Assembly: GCA_018894105.1 (NCBI GenBank)
Contig: CM032131.1
Location: 3,126,501-3,190,500 of the forward strand
Direction: 5' to 3'
Source: Jacaranda mimosifolia
Lineage: Eukaryota; Streptophyta; Magnoliopsida; Lamiales; Bignoniaceae
DNA: 64,000 bases
The position numbers were made by a program, and so were the translations under genes. This document shows, one piece after another, positions 12,054 through 21,916 of this stretch (positions within the stretch are counted from its first letter, which is position 1; each line of letters starts with the position of its first letter). The notes below the pieces were generated by a model, which had not been told where the DNA came from, searched no databases, and saw only the letters and a list, made by a program, of their open reading frames with translations.

Positions 12054-13690
12054 GGTTTTCACATCCATTTGTCACATCTCATAGTTATAATATGTAGCTA
12101 TGGCAAGTAGAATCTGAATGGACTTAGGCATAGCGAAATCGATACCAAGTCTTTGAGTGTAAACCTTTGCCACTAGTCGCGTCTTAAAAGTCACCACTTT
12201 TCCATCTACTCCAAGCTTTCACTTATAGATCCAGTTGCAATCAACGGGAACTATTCCCTTTGGTGGATCTACCAAAGTTCATACTTTATTTGAGTACATA
12301 GAGTCCATTTCATATCTCATAGCTTCAAGCCAACTTCCCAAATCTATGTCCAACATAGCTTCCTCATAGGTCTTCGGATCATTATCCGATTAGCCCGTTT
12401 CATGAAGAAATCCGAACTTTTTGAAGTTGCTTCTTGATTTGGTCCGACCTACGTAGAGGTAGTTTACTAGGCTGCACTTGCTCGCTTGTTTCCACCTCTT
12501 GTGGGATTTCATGATCATCTTGAACTTCATCAAGTTCAACAACAATGCCATTTCTATCTAATAGAAATTGCTTTTCCAAAAAATAGGCGTTCCTCGAAAT
12601 GAACACCTTTTGTTTTGAGGGATCATAGAAGTAGTAACCCATAGACTCTCTAGGGTATCCCACAAACTTGCACAAGGTGGATCTACTATCCAACTTATCT
12701 CCCATTGTTCATCTCACATAGGCGGGAGATCCCCAAACCTTAAGATAATGGTGAGATGGTGCTTAAGCATGCCATATTTCATATGGTGTTTTGGACACCA
12801 AATTTGAAGGTACTATATTTAGTAGCTTCGTTGCTATAAGTAAGGCGTATCGCCAAAAGGATATGGACACATCGAACAAGCTCATCATGGAACGTAACAT
12901 GTCTAACAAGGTACGGTTTCTCCTCTCGGCTACTCCATTGTGTTGGGGTGTTCCGAGTGGAGTCCATTGAGAGAGAATCTCATTCTTATTTAGATGATCT
13001 AAGAATTCAATGTTCAAGTATTCTCCCCATCAATCTGATCGAAGAGCTTTAATTCTTAGCTCCAATTGCTTTTCTACTTCACTCCTACACTCTTTGAACT
13101 TTTCAAAGGCTTCGAACTTGCTCTTCATAAGAAATACATGTCCGAATCGACTATAGTTATTGGTGAAGGTGATGAAATAGGAATAGCCTCATATCCCATG
13201 AACTCTTAGTGGTCCACAAATGTCCATATGGATCAAATCCAAGAGACTTGTGGAGTACTCCGTTTGTCCTACAAAATGAGCTTTGGTCATTTTTTTCCTT
13301 TAAACAAGAGTCACAAGTAGGAAGGTCCTCAATGCCACTAACATTTAGTGCTTTGAGAGCTTCTAACTTGCTCATCCTATTCTTAGAGATATGACCAACT
13401 CTTGCATGCTAAAGAATGACATCTTCTTGGATATCTAATTTTCTTTTACTTGATTGAATGTACATTAGTGAAGGTTGAGAATCAAGTATGTAAAATCTAT
13501 TTATTAATGTACCTTGAGCAATTAAAGAACCATTCTTTAATTCTTCCAACTTCCCATTCAATATAGAAAAATCAAATTCTTCATTATCAAGAATGGGAAT
13601 TGAAATAATATTCTTTACAAGATGGGGTACATAATAAACTGGATCAAGTACAATGCAAGCATTCTCCAAGTCCAACTTGATAACGCTTTA
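12054..13690 (-). pseudogene. Copia pol: pre-integrase, integrase, RT N-terminal half
   Basis: Minus-strand pieces in order: a pre-integrase segment (13675-13409), a link with the zinc-binding CDSCLKEK (13375-13157), the integrase core with NGVAERRNRTLLDMLRSMMS (13017-12763), the integrase C-terminal extension with CKFVGYPRESMGYYFYDP (12705-12400), and the RT start with GIVPVD, DGKVVTF and LVAKVYTQ. It ends at MDVKTV beside the duplicated CACTA segment. Integrase would insert the cDNA and RT would copy the RNA, but stops split the frame into at least five pieces. The usual EETFSPV block of RT is missing after GIDF. The rest of RT lies at 18613-19818, on the far side of the LTR. Confidence 0.85.
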
Positions 13691-14656
13691 GAAAGTGACC
13701 ACAACACTTGCTCCATTTCCTAAGCGGAGGATCATATCCCTTTCACAAAGACTCTTTCTTCTTTCCATCCCTTGTAACGAATTACAAAAGTGAGAACCAC
13801 ATGCGGTATCAAATACCCATGTGGAAGAATTAGTTGTCATGTGTACTTCAATAAAGTACATACCCTTCTCAAGGGTTGCAAGGTAAGTTTTGCAATTTAT
13901 TTTCCAATGCCCCTTTTCGCCACAGTGGAAACAACTAGCTTCGATTCTAACCTTCTTCTTAACCCTCCCGGAACTCTTCTCGGGTTGCTTCCCTTTTGAG
14001 GAAAAACTTTTCTTCCTCTTACCTCCCTTTCTAGGACTCCAAGGGCGCTTCGACTTGGAGAATAATGCAAGAATAAGGGGCTTTTCCTTTCTTATAGTCG
14101 CCTCCGCGGTCACAAACATATTGATCAATTATTGAAGTTTATAGCGAATTGATCATATGATAGTGGCAATGACTGTAAGATCAAATCCACGTAAAGGTCA
14201 TTGTCCATGACCACATATAACTATCTAAGCTTCTCGATGAGTTCAATAATCTTGAGGCCGTGATCATGGACATTTGACCCTTCACTCATCCTTGCCCTAA
14301 AGTGCTCTTTAGACAAAGCGAACCTTTCGTTTCTACTTTGTACACCATACAACTCTTGCAAGTCTACATAGATCTCTCGAGCATTGTTTCATGTGCTCAT
14401 GAGTCTTTTGGAGCTCGTTAGACATGGATGCCATCATGACACACCTCACTTGCAGATCATCATCTACAAATTTTGTGAACATTTCACGTTGTGCGTCGGT
14501 GGCATCATCACTAAGTGTGTCCACATGACTTTGATCAAGGTCATAAGTCCTAGTTTCAGAGTCAAGAATGTTTTTAAGGTTTCTTAACCAATCTTAGAAG
14601 TTCAGCCCAATTAGTTTATTGGTTTCCAAAATGCTTGTGAGTGGATTTTTAGCCAT
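13691..14656 (-). pseudogene. Copia gag and protease start
   Basis: The minus-strand ATG at 14656-14654 opens MAKNPLTSILETNKLIGLNF, a usual Copia gag start, followed by a tryptophan-rich capsid region (DWLRNLKNIL). Near 14230-14140 DLILQSLPLSYDQF is the typical gag motif before the basic linker. A CCHC zinc knuckle (CFHCGEKGHWKINC) lies at about 13892-13933 and would bind element RNA. About 28 residues later the protease-like motif reads VFDTACGSH, with DTA where the aspartic protease normally has DTG or DSG. At least two stops and a frameshift break the capsid part. The start was chosen because it is the only ATG ahead of the conserved capsid sequence. Confidence 0.85.
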
Positions 14657-16496
14657 TTTTATTGAAGATTTTGAAAATCAACAAGAGGCAAAAAAAGAGT
14701 ACCAACATGTGATTGATTTGATATTAAAAATATGTTAATGATCTTTCAAACATGTTTTCCTCTTACTATTTTATCAAATCCTTCAACCCCTAGAAGAATT
14801 CAGGAAATCATATTTTCTAGTGAGAATCAAGATCCTAAAGACTTGCAAGTGGACCCCCGTGACCGGATGTATATCCACAAGCAATCCAAAGGTAAGCAAC
14901 TTTTGCTAATTATATCTCATGCAATTCTTAACATATTTTGCCACACCATTTTATGTAGATCCCCTGATGGATGACCTCTACATTACTCAGTGTTAAGTCA
15001 AAACCTACCAATCAAACTTTGATTTGAGACAGGCGCCACAACATCCCCTGTGACCAAGTGTATAATGAGTGGGCGTTCCCAAAGCAAAGGTGCATCTCAT
15101 GCAAAGTGTATGGTCACAGCTTTCCACCTAAGTATGACCCCCATGACTGGATGTATATCACACAAATGTGGTAGCATTGTCATGCCACATACTATTGGTA
15201 AAAGGCTTGGATTAATTAAAACTCTTTTAATTTGTATCTATTTTGACTTAATATTTGAAAAGCATTTAGACATTATAAGTGGAGGGTTTTGCTTGCAAAG
15301 ATCTCATCATTTTATCTTCTTATTTAGGTTTTCTATATGCTAAACATACATCAATAGGACATGGAAAGCATAAATAAGTAAATATGCCTAGCATGCTTAT
15401 AGGGTGGGATGACCATGAGCCTAACCAAATGGTACACTTAAAGCCATAAGTGCACCACCTAGTTGATTTTAGGTGGATTGATTAAATCTAGCTATTACAT
15501 GATTGTATCACATACATTCATGGGTCTTCAAAAGTCTCCATGCCTCCATTGGTCTCCATTATTCCATGCAACATTTACAAGAATAGGAAATCCTCACTCC
15601 TATTGATTCTACACTCATAACTTTTACAAGGTAGAAATAAAGAGGCATTCAAGCCTCAATTTAATACAACTCATTTCAACAACTTGAAACAATTAAAATC
15701 AATATTAAAAGCTCATGATCATCTCCATTCATTCATCATCCATTCAACAATTAAAAGAACAATAAATAAATTTAGAATTAACAATTAATTCGAACAATTA
15801 AATGCTTATCTTATAAACAAATAATTGAACAAGCATAATATTTATGCCATTATTGGAAGATAAACTTTAACCAATTTTCAAAGGCATTCAAAAATGTCAA
15901 ACATTATATTGAGAACTTGCACAACATTTGTGCATCTACTATGTGTGGTGCAAAAACATTTCAAGCACAAAAGGAGTTGGAAAATAGGCTCAAGACTCAC
16001 CAAAACATCAAAACAGGAGCTACAACCCAGCCTGGGCACACGACTAGGCAGTCTGCGCGCACAGTGTGCAAGCAGTGCCAGACAGGGCTCGGTAGCCCCC
16101 TATTTTGGGGTTTCAAAGTGTGTCAAGTCATTTTCCACTTAACTTTCATGCATTAATAGTTTTAGCACATGTTCCCAACATTAAAACACACATTATAGAT
16201 GAATTTCCATATTTAAAACCTCTATTAAAAAGGAAATTCAAGTGTTCAATCATGCCTCCAAAAATTAGAAAAAGGTAGAATCATATTCTTCAAAATCTCC
16301 AATACAAGTCCAATCAAATTGGATCAAAAACGACCAAAACTCTTTTGATCAAACATCAACATGCTATATCACCATATAACATCAATAAATGCTAAATCAA
16401 CATTCAACATTTATCACTATGAATTGAAACATACTAAAACATGAATCAACACTTAAATCACATAATGGCATGCTTTCAATTCATCAAGCAATAGTA
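14657..16496 (-). other. Long 5' leader of the permuted Copia element
   Basis: About 1.84 kb between the primer-binding site and gag with no recognisable coding sequence. A block containing gacccccgtgaccggatgta (about 14852) recurs with changes near 15138 and, more weakly, near 15050. The local GC-rich patch near 16020-16100 has no recognised function. The leader is long for a Copia element. Confidence 0.6.
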
Positions 16497-16508
16497 TCTG
16501 ATACCATT
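16497..16508 (-). promoter_or_regulatory. Primer-binding site for initiator tRNA-Met
   Basis: The minus strand reads TGGTATCAGATAC directly after the LTR end (..ATCCTTCA) with two intervening bases. The expected plant Copia site is TGGTATCAGAGC, complementary to the 3' end of tRNA-iMet; ten bases match before the divergence. It fixes the 5' side of the LTR. Confidence 0.85.
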
Positions 16509-18595
16509 TGAAGGATAGAGTAGTGTTAGGATCCATAAATCAAAACTTCATAAGCTTAAAATAACTAAGCTACTCAAGCGACCAAGGATCTAATCATGCC
16601 ATAGAGTTGGATTAGGAAGAAGAATTACCTCTTGTAGCTCAAAACAAGGAGAAGATCAACTATTTTTCTTGGATCCATAACTGTCTAGAATCGGCATAGA
16701 AAAAAGGCGGCAACCTTTGCCCCGGCTACATGGAAGCTACAGCAGGTGGATCTCCAAAACCAAGCAAGTCAAGTGCCTTGCCTCTATTGATATGATCCAC
16801 ACATCAAATAATCTTCCAATTTTCCCTCACTAGAAGTTGGAGTTAGAAAGGAGAAAATGAGGTAGAGAAGGCTAATTTTCAGATTGGGAAGAAAAAGAAA
16901 TGCAAATCTCAACACATGATGCAATGCATGGAGAGGGAGAGAGATTTTGGAGTGAATGCAAGAATCTAATTCTCACACTTTCAGCAATGTTATTTTTTGA
17001 ATTTGCTTACCCTCTATATCTATATATAAAAGGTGGAAGGCTTCCTCAAGGTGACTGCTCAAGTGGCATGCCAAGTTACCAAATTCAAATTCAAGTCTCA
17101 CTTGAATTTCATGTGCATTTCAATTTCATTTGGAGTCTAATTCCAAATTAATTAAGATGTTAATTTAAATAAACACTTCATTTAAATTTTCCCTCCAAAA
17201 AGTATTCTTCCCATTAATTAAATTAAATACTTTTATTTAATTAATTAACCTTTGATTTAACTCTTAAATCAAACAAGCTTAACTCTTAAGCTTAAATTAG
17301 TCAACTTAACTCTTTAAGTCAACTTATCCAATTGATGGTCAACATGGTACCAAATAATTAACTCCTTAATTATTGGTCTAATTTAACTCTTTAAATTAGT
17401 TTATTAATTTAATACTTAAACTAATCATACCAAAATTGATCGTTAAATTAGATCCTTGAAAATTGGTTACCAAAGGGGTGATTTTTCTAACACTTAGAAA
17501 TTGCTCTACCAATTTGGGAAGCTAATTGGCTTTTGTGTGTGACCCAATAGGTTCTACCATTCATTGAACATGGGCTCACAACTCTTTGTGACTTTTGAAT
17601 ATCTGATATTCATTTTAGTTTAAAACTCCTTTTAAACTAATTGACTCAATTCAATTAATCTCACTAATTGAAGAATACCCAATCTCCATGGTCGATGTCC
17701 AACCTCAAGCCCATGGAGCCCAACTAATTGGCCAAAATGAATATTCTGGAAAACCATCATAGCTCTACGTGTACCATGCAAATACGGTCCTTCCATCTCC
17801 TATCTCCCAAAAGAGGCCTAAGACAAGATATTTACCAGCTCTCTAATAGCCTCGATACTATGTCTTTATTCTCAATGTTTGATTCCCTTATGTGACCTCA
17901 ACTTTGGAAACTCCTTTTCCAAATTATCACACCACCTTGCGCAAGAATTTCTTGAAATCGATCATTATAGAACACATAGGATATGCAATCGCCCTTCACA
18001 AAAGTGAGGAGTCGGATTGTATCTTGGATCTCACAAACCTCCATGCCAAGTAGCTCATACCCAACCTTAACCCGAAAGACCTGCTAAGTGGTCAAGGAAG
18101 AGTCAAAGCATGAAGACTGGACACAAGGTTACCATAGATCCTCAGTTCAGCGTAAGCGGGAGACTTGACCACTACCGACTTGCTACTATGGCTATCTATT
18201 GGATTTTCTGGAGGGTCTTCAGTTCCTTGTTCTCTAACAAGCACCCACTAACATGTACCCGTATCTCATACAGTTGCTCATGGAACGGAGCAATATCCAA
18301 CTCTTAGATTTATGCATCATTAGTGCAAGTCTATCTAGATCTTAGATGTCCTGTCTCATAAAATCCTACAACTTGGAAGATTTAAGATCACGACCGTGTG
18401 AGACTTATTCCATGGTCATCGAACCAAGTCCCATAGTCATAAGTGATCTAGGGGCTTCATCCAAATGCAAGTGAAGTAATAAAGAGCATAAGATGAAGAT
18501 AGCTATATAAAGAATATCATTCAATCAAGATTGTTTTACAAGGAAATAGCTTTTACAAGGCCAATCTAATTAGCTTGCCGGGTACTATTTCAACA
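16509..18595 (-). repeat. The only LTR of the permuted Copia element (2.09 kb)
   Basis: On the minus strand it starts TGTTGAAATAGTACCCGGC right after the polypurine tract and ends ATCCTTCA beside the primer-binding site, giving TG..CA ends. No second copy is present at the outer junctions of the insertion. A region of alternating taattaa and ttaaattag words (about 17150-17420) is AT-rich and repetitive. The ORFs inside are short and meaningless. Confidence 0.85.
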
Positions 18596-18610
18596 ATCTT
18601 CCACTTGCCC
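18596..18610 (-). promoter_or_regulatory. Polypurine tract
   Basis: The minus strand reads GGGCAAGTGGAAGAT immediately before the LTR TG start. This is the expected primer for plus-strand cDNA synthesis. Together with the primer-binding site on the other side it brackets the single LTR. Confidence 0.8.
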
Positions 18611-19818
18611 TAAAGCCAATGCCCCATGGCCTTGAGACCCATTTTCTCAAAATGTTCTTCAAAGACCTTTTGCGCAGGGGTTTAGTCAGTGGATTTGCTA
18701 TATTCTCTTCCGAGGCAACTCTCTCCACTCAGATATCACCTCAATTAATGATCTCCCGAATCAAATGATATCGCCTCAAAATATGCTTAGATTTCTAATG
18801 AGATCTTGGCTCTTTGGCTTGTTCCACTACCTCGATGTTGTCACAATAGACAACCGCTGGCTCAGTAATGCTAGGCGCTACATTCAACTTTTGAATAAAG
18901 TTTTTCATCCAAGCACCCTCCTTTGCAGCTTCTGAAGCCACAATATATTCTACTTCAGTAGTGGAATCGGCCATGGTGTCTTGTTTTTAACTCTTCCAAC
19001 TCACCGCGTCGCCATTGAGGCAAAATATAAATCTAGAAATGGATTTGAGGTAATCTACATTGGGTTGAAAACTTGAATCCGAAAACCCCTCTAGTTTCAA
19101 TTCTCTATTGTCGTATACCAAAAATAAGTCCTTAGTCCTTCTCAAGTACTTAAGGATTGTTTTCATGGCTATCCAGTGACTTTCACCAGGATTGGATTAA
19201 AACCTACTCGTAATGCTTAGCAAGTGTGCAACATCTAGTTTTTTACATTGAACTGCATACATTATGCTACTAATAGAGGAGGTATAAGGTATATGAGACA
19301 TCCTTCGTTTCTCTTCCTCAATCTTGGGGGCTATAGACTTTGAGAGGCAAATGTCATGTCCCATGGGAAGAAATCCCTTCTTGGATTCTTCCATACTAAA
19401 CCTCTTTAGTATCTTGTCAATAGACGGGGTTTGGGATAGCCCCAGCATCCTCTTATATCTATCTCTATAGATATTATTCCCAATACGTAGGATGCTTCTC
19501 CCAAATCCTTCATGGAGAATTGTCTAGATAACCATGCTTTAGTACACTCTAACATTCCTACCTCATTCCCAATGAGAAGGATGTCATCGACATAAAGCAC
19601 AATAAATAGTACTAAACTCCTACTAGCCTTCTTGTACACACATGGTTCATACACATTTTTGACAAAGCCAAACGATTTGACTATTTTGTCAAAACGTATG
19701 TTCCAACTTCGGGACAGTTGTTTGAATCCATAAATGGATTTCTAGAGTTTGCAAACCTTTTGCTCACTCATCTTGAATGTAAAACCTTATGGTTGCTCTA
19801 TATAGACATGGGCAAATC
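18611..19818 (-). pseudogene. Copia pol: RT C-terminal half and RNase H
   Basis: The minus strand starts at HVYIEQP and contains KSIYGFKQ, then the catalytic LYVDDILLIGN (YVDD at 19583-19594), the connection region with LSKSI and the KLDVAHLLSITSRF block. RNase H follows with DGDAVSW-like sequence, STTEVEYIVASEAAKEGAWM, VVYCDN and NPLTKPLRK. These domains would copy the RNA and degrade it in the hybrid. Stops and frameshifts (for example after GWKS-like and EPRSH) disrupt it. This half precedes the LTR on the minus strand, although its N-terminal part lies 6 kb further downstream at 12054. Confidence 0.85.
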
Positions 19819-20050
19819 TTGGCAAATCTTGTTTGATTAGCAGTATATGGAGCAAAAATTTGATGGGCTAATGCCTTAGTCCTAAAATAGATGATGCTTC
19901 CCATCACTGCATCTGAAAAGTTGATGATAAGCCTTCTCTATTCTCAAAGAGAAAATGGTAGAAGAGAACTCTAGCAAAATTGAACTCTTCTGGGATCTTC
20001 CTTTAGCAAAATTTGGATCTCTCTCTCTCTCTCTGTCTCTTTAAATATCG
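19819..20050 (+). repeat. Duplicated CACTA segment, right copy
   Basis: Matches 11829-12053 in direct orientation. Left of it is Copia RT sequence; right of it is unique CACTA sequence (tcttctcacttactattatgg). At the left junction the words ggcaaatctt are repeated back to back (19811-19830), possibly a filler from repair. Confidence 0.9.
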
Positions 20051-20683
20051 TTTCTTCTCTTCTCACTTACTATTATGGAAAATGCATCTATTATTCATCT
20101 CAATCACCCTTTTATTTCCCCTTCTACAGGTCCCATTCAATTTGTTTGCCCAACATCTAATAAAGTTAATCACACCTTACTACTAGAACTTGGAGCTCAA
20201 GTATAGATGTGAGTGCATTGGTCTTCTTTGTGACCATCTCAGAAAGTTGTTGAAGTTTTGTGATCCTTGATATAATTTGAACTTTTAGTGTTGTGCTCTC
20301 CTTTTTTTCCTTTCTACCTCTCTCTTTTTGTTTATTCACTTTAGTGGATTACTTTAGAGTGTAATCTCTATTTCTGACCTTTAGTAAGACTGGTACATGA
20401 ATTAATCTATATGTGCAACTTGAGAAACCAAAACTTGATTCTCAATGCATTTGCTGAATTAACTTAATCATGCTTCCATTTTTCATCTTTCCATTTTTGC
20501 CTTAAATAACTTTGAGCTTTAGCATCATTCAAAACTAATTCAAGTTATTTCAAGTAATTTCTAAAAAAAATTGTGTGTCTTTTGGTTGGTATACACACAC
20601 AATAATTTGTCCAAAGAAATTATCTTGTGCATTATACAATAATTAGAATGCATTTGGTGTAGTAGATTTAATCTTCTTCACAT
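20051..20683 (+). other. CACTA interior without recognised coding sequence
   Basis: AT-rich DNA upstream of the tandem array. No domain or RNA gene was recognised. Confidence 0.5.
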
Positions 20684-21290
20684 GACCTTAATTTACTGCA
20701 TAACATTAATAGAGCCTATAAGGTGAAAATCCAACCAAAAAACAACCTACTTTCATTGAGTGTTGAATCCAAGATCTGTGACCTTTACTGCAAAAAGTTA
20801 ATTGAGCCTGAAAGGTGAAAATCCAATAAAAAAATGCAATATGCTTTCATCTAAAATCAAAACCTAGACCATCTCCTTAATAAATAAGTTCTCTAACCAA
20901 CTAGACTAATGAAATTCTTGTTGTGACCTTAATGCAGAAGCTTAATTAAGCCTGAAAAGTGAAAATCCAACCAAAAATACAATCTGCTTTCATGTAAAAT
21001 TGAATCGTAGACCATCTCCTCACTAAATAAGTTCTCTTGCAAAAACTCAATTAAGCCTGAAAGGTGAAAATCCAACCAAAAATACAATCTACTTTCATCT
21101 ATAATTGAACTCTAGACCACCTCCTCACTAAATGAGTTCTCTAACCAATTAGACTAATGAAATCTTGTTGTAACCTTTACTGCAGAAATTCAATTAACCT
21201 GAACCAAAAATAAAATCTACTTTCATCTAGAATTGAACTCTAGACCACCTCCTCACTAAATGAGTTCTTTAACCAACTGGACTAATGAAA
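20684..21290 (-). repeat. Tandem array of five tRNA-like (SINE-head-like) units
   Basis: Five related units of about 105-140 bp begin near 20684, 20790, 20926, 21041 and 21176 and share gcctgaaaggtgaaaatcca and actttcatct. Read on the minus strand, the better units contain TTAGTCCAGTTGGTTA, like a pol III A box, and about 45 nt later AGTTCAATTCT, like a B box. These are the spacing and order of a tRNA-derived head. The unit at about 20926 lacks its A-box end and the unit at 21176 has lost part of the body. No full tRNA fold is claimed. The array lies in the CACTA element upstream of the transposase. Confidence 0.65.
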
Positions 21291-21916
21291 ATCATCTTGA
21301 GAAATTTTTAATGATTTTCAAGTATCTTAATAAAACATACAAAAAATATTTTATATTAGTGGGGGCAAATTAATTGAAGAACCAAGTCTCCTTTATATTT
21401 CACCACTTACATGAACAAAGAACTTTTCTCAATTTATGTCATGTCTATATATATTATGGCATAAACAAGCATAAATGATTTCTTATTTTTTCATGATTTT
21501 CTTTTACTAGAGATCGTGAGAATTTGAAACCTTAAACATGCATTGCAAGAAGAAAAATTGAGTCATCACATGAAAAATTCTCAATCTAACGAAACTTTGA
21601 GTAAGTTACAAAGCTATTGATATTTAGATCTTTTATACATTTATAGTTGTGACTCTTAAGGTATTTTAGTTATAAATTGTATATTGTTCATAATGGTTAT
21701 TTCTAAATTTTTTGTTAAGTTCATATAATAAGTTTTAATTTTCATTTTAAGTTTTTCTAATTTGATTTCTATTATATGATTTTTTCTAACCATTACTACA
21801 TCTATTTGTGTGAATTGACCAGATTAGCAGATTTTCATTGCTCTCTCTAATTTCTTTGTTGGTTTGAGATTATGAGATACTTTACATTTATATTGACTTA
21901 TATCTTGTACTTCAAA

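Larger units (their letters stand above)
12054..19818 (-). mobile_element. Copia element in circularly permuted order with a single LTR
   Basis: On the minus strand, from 19818 leftwards, the order is: second half of reverse transcriptase, RNase H, polypurine tract, one 2.09-kb LTR, primer-binding site, long leader, gag, zinc knuckle, protease, integrase, first half of reverse transcriptase. The left part stops at MDVKTV and the right part resumes at HVYIEQP. Only about ten codons of the usual RT sequence between these two points are missing. A normal Copia element would be LTR-gag-...-RNase H-LTR. The order seen is that of a one-LTR circle opened once inside RT. Stops and frameshifts are frequent, so it is dead. 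Confidence 0.85.

Noticed and set aside
13209..13394. Plus-strand ORFs opposite Copia pol (also at 13790, 13890, 50209, 53076, 58929)
   Set aside because: They are shadows of decayed minus-strand or plus-strand element genes in other frames and carry no domain of their own.
16021..16110. GC-rich patch in the permuted Copia leader as an RNA gene
   Set aside because: No tRNA, snRNA or promoter motif was recognised, and it lies in the leader between primer-binding site and gag.
20684..21290. CRISPR array
   Set aside because: Repeats are about 105-140 bp with no unique spacers of equal length and no cas genes, in a plant transposon.
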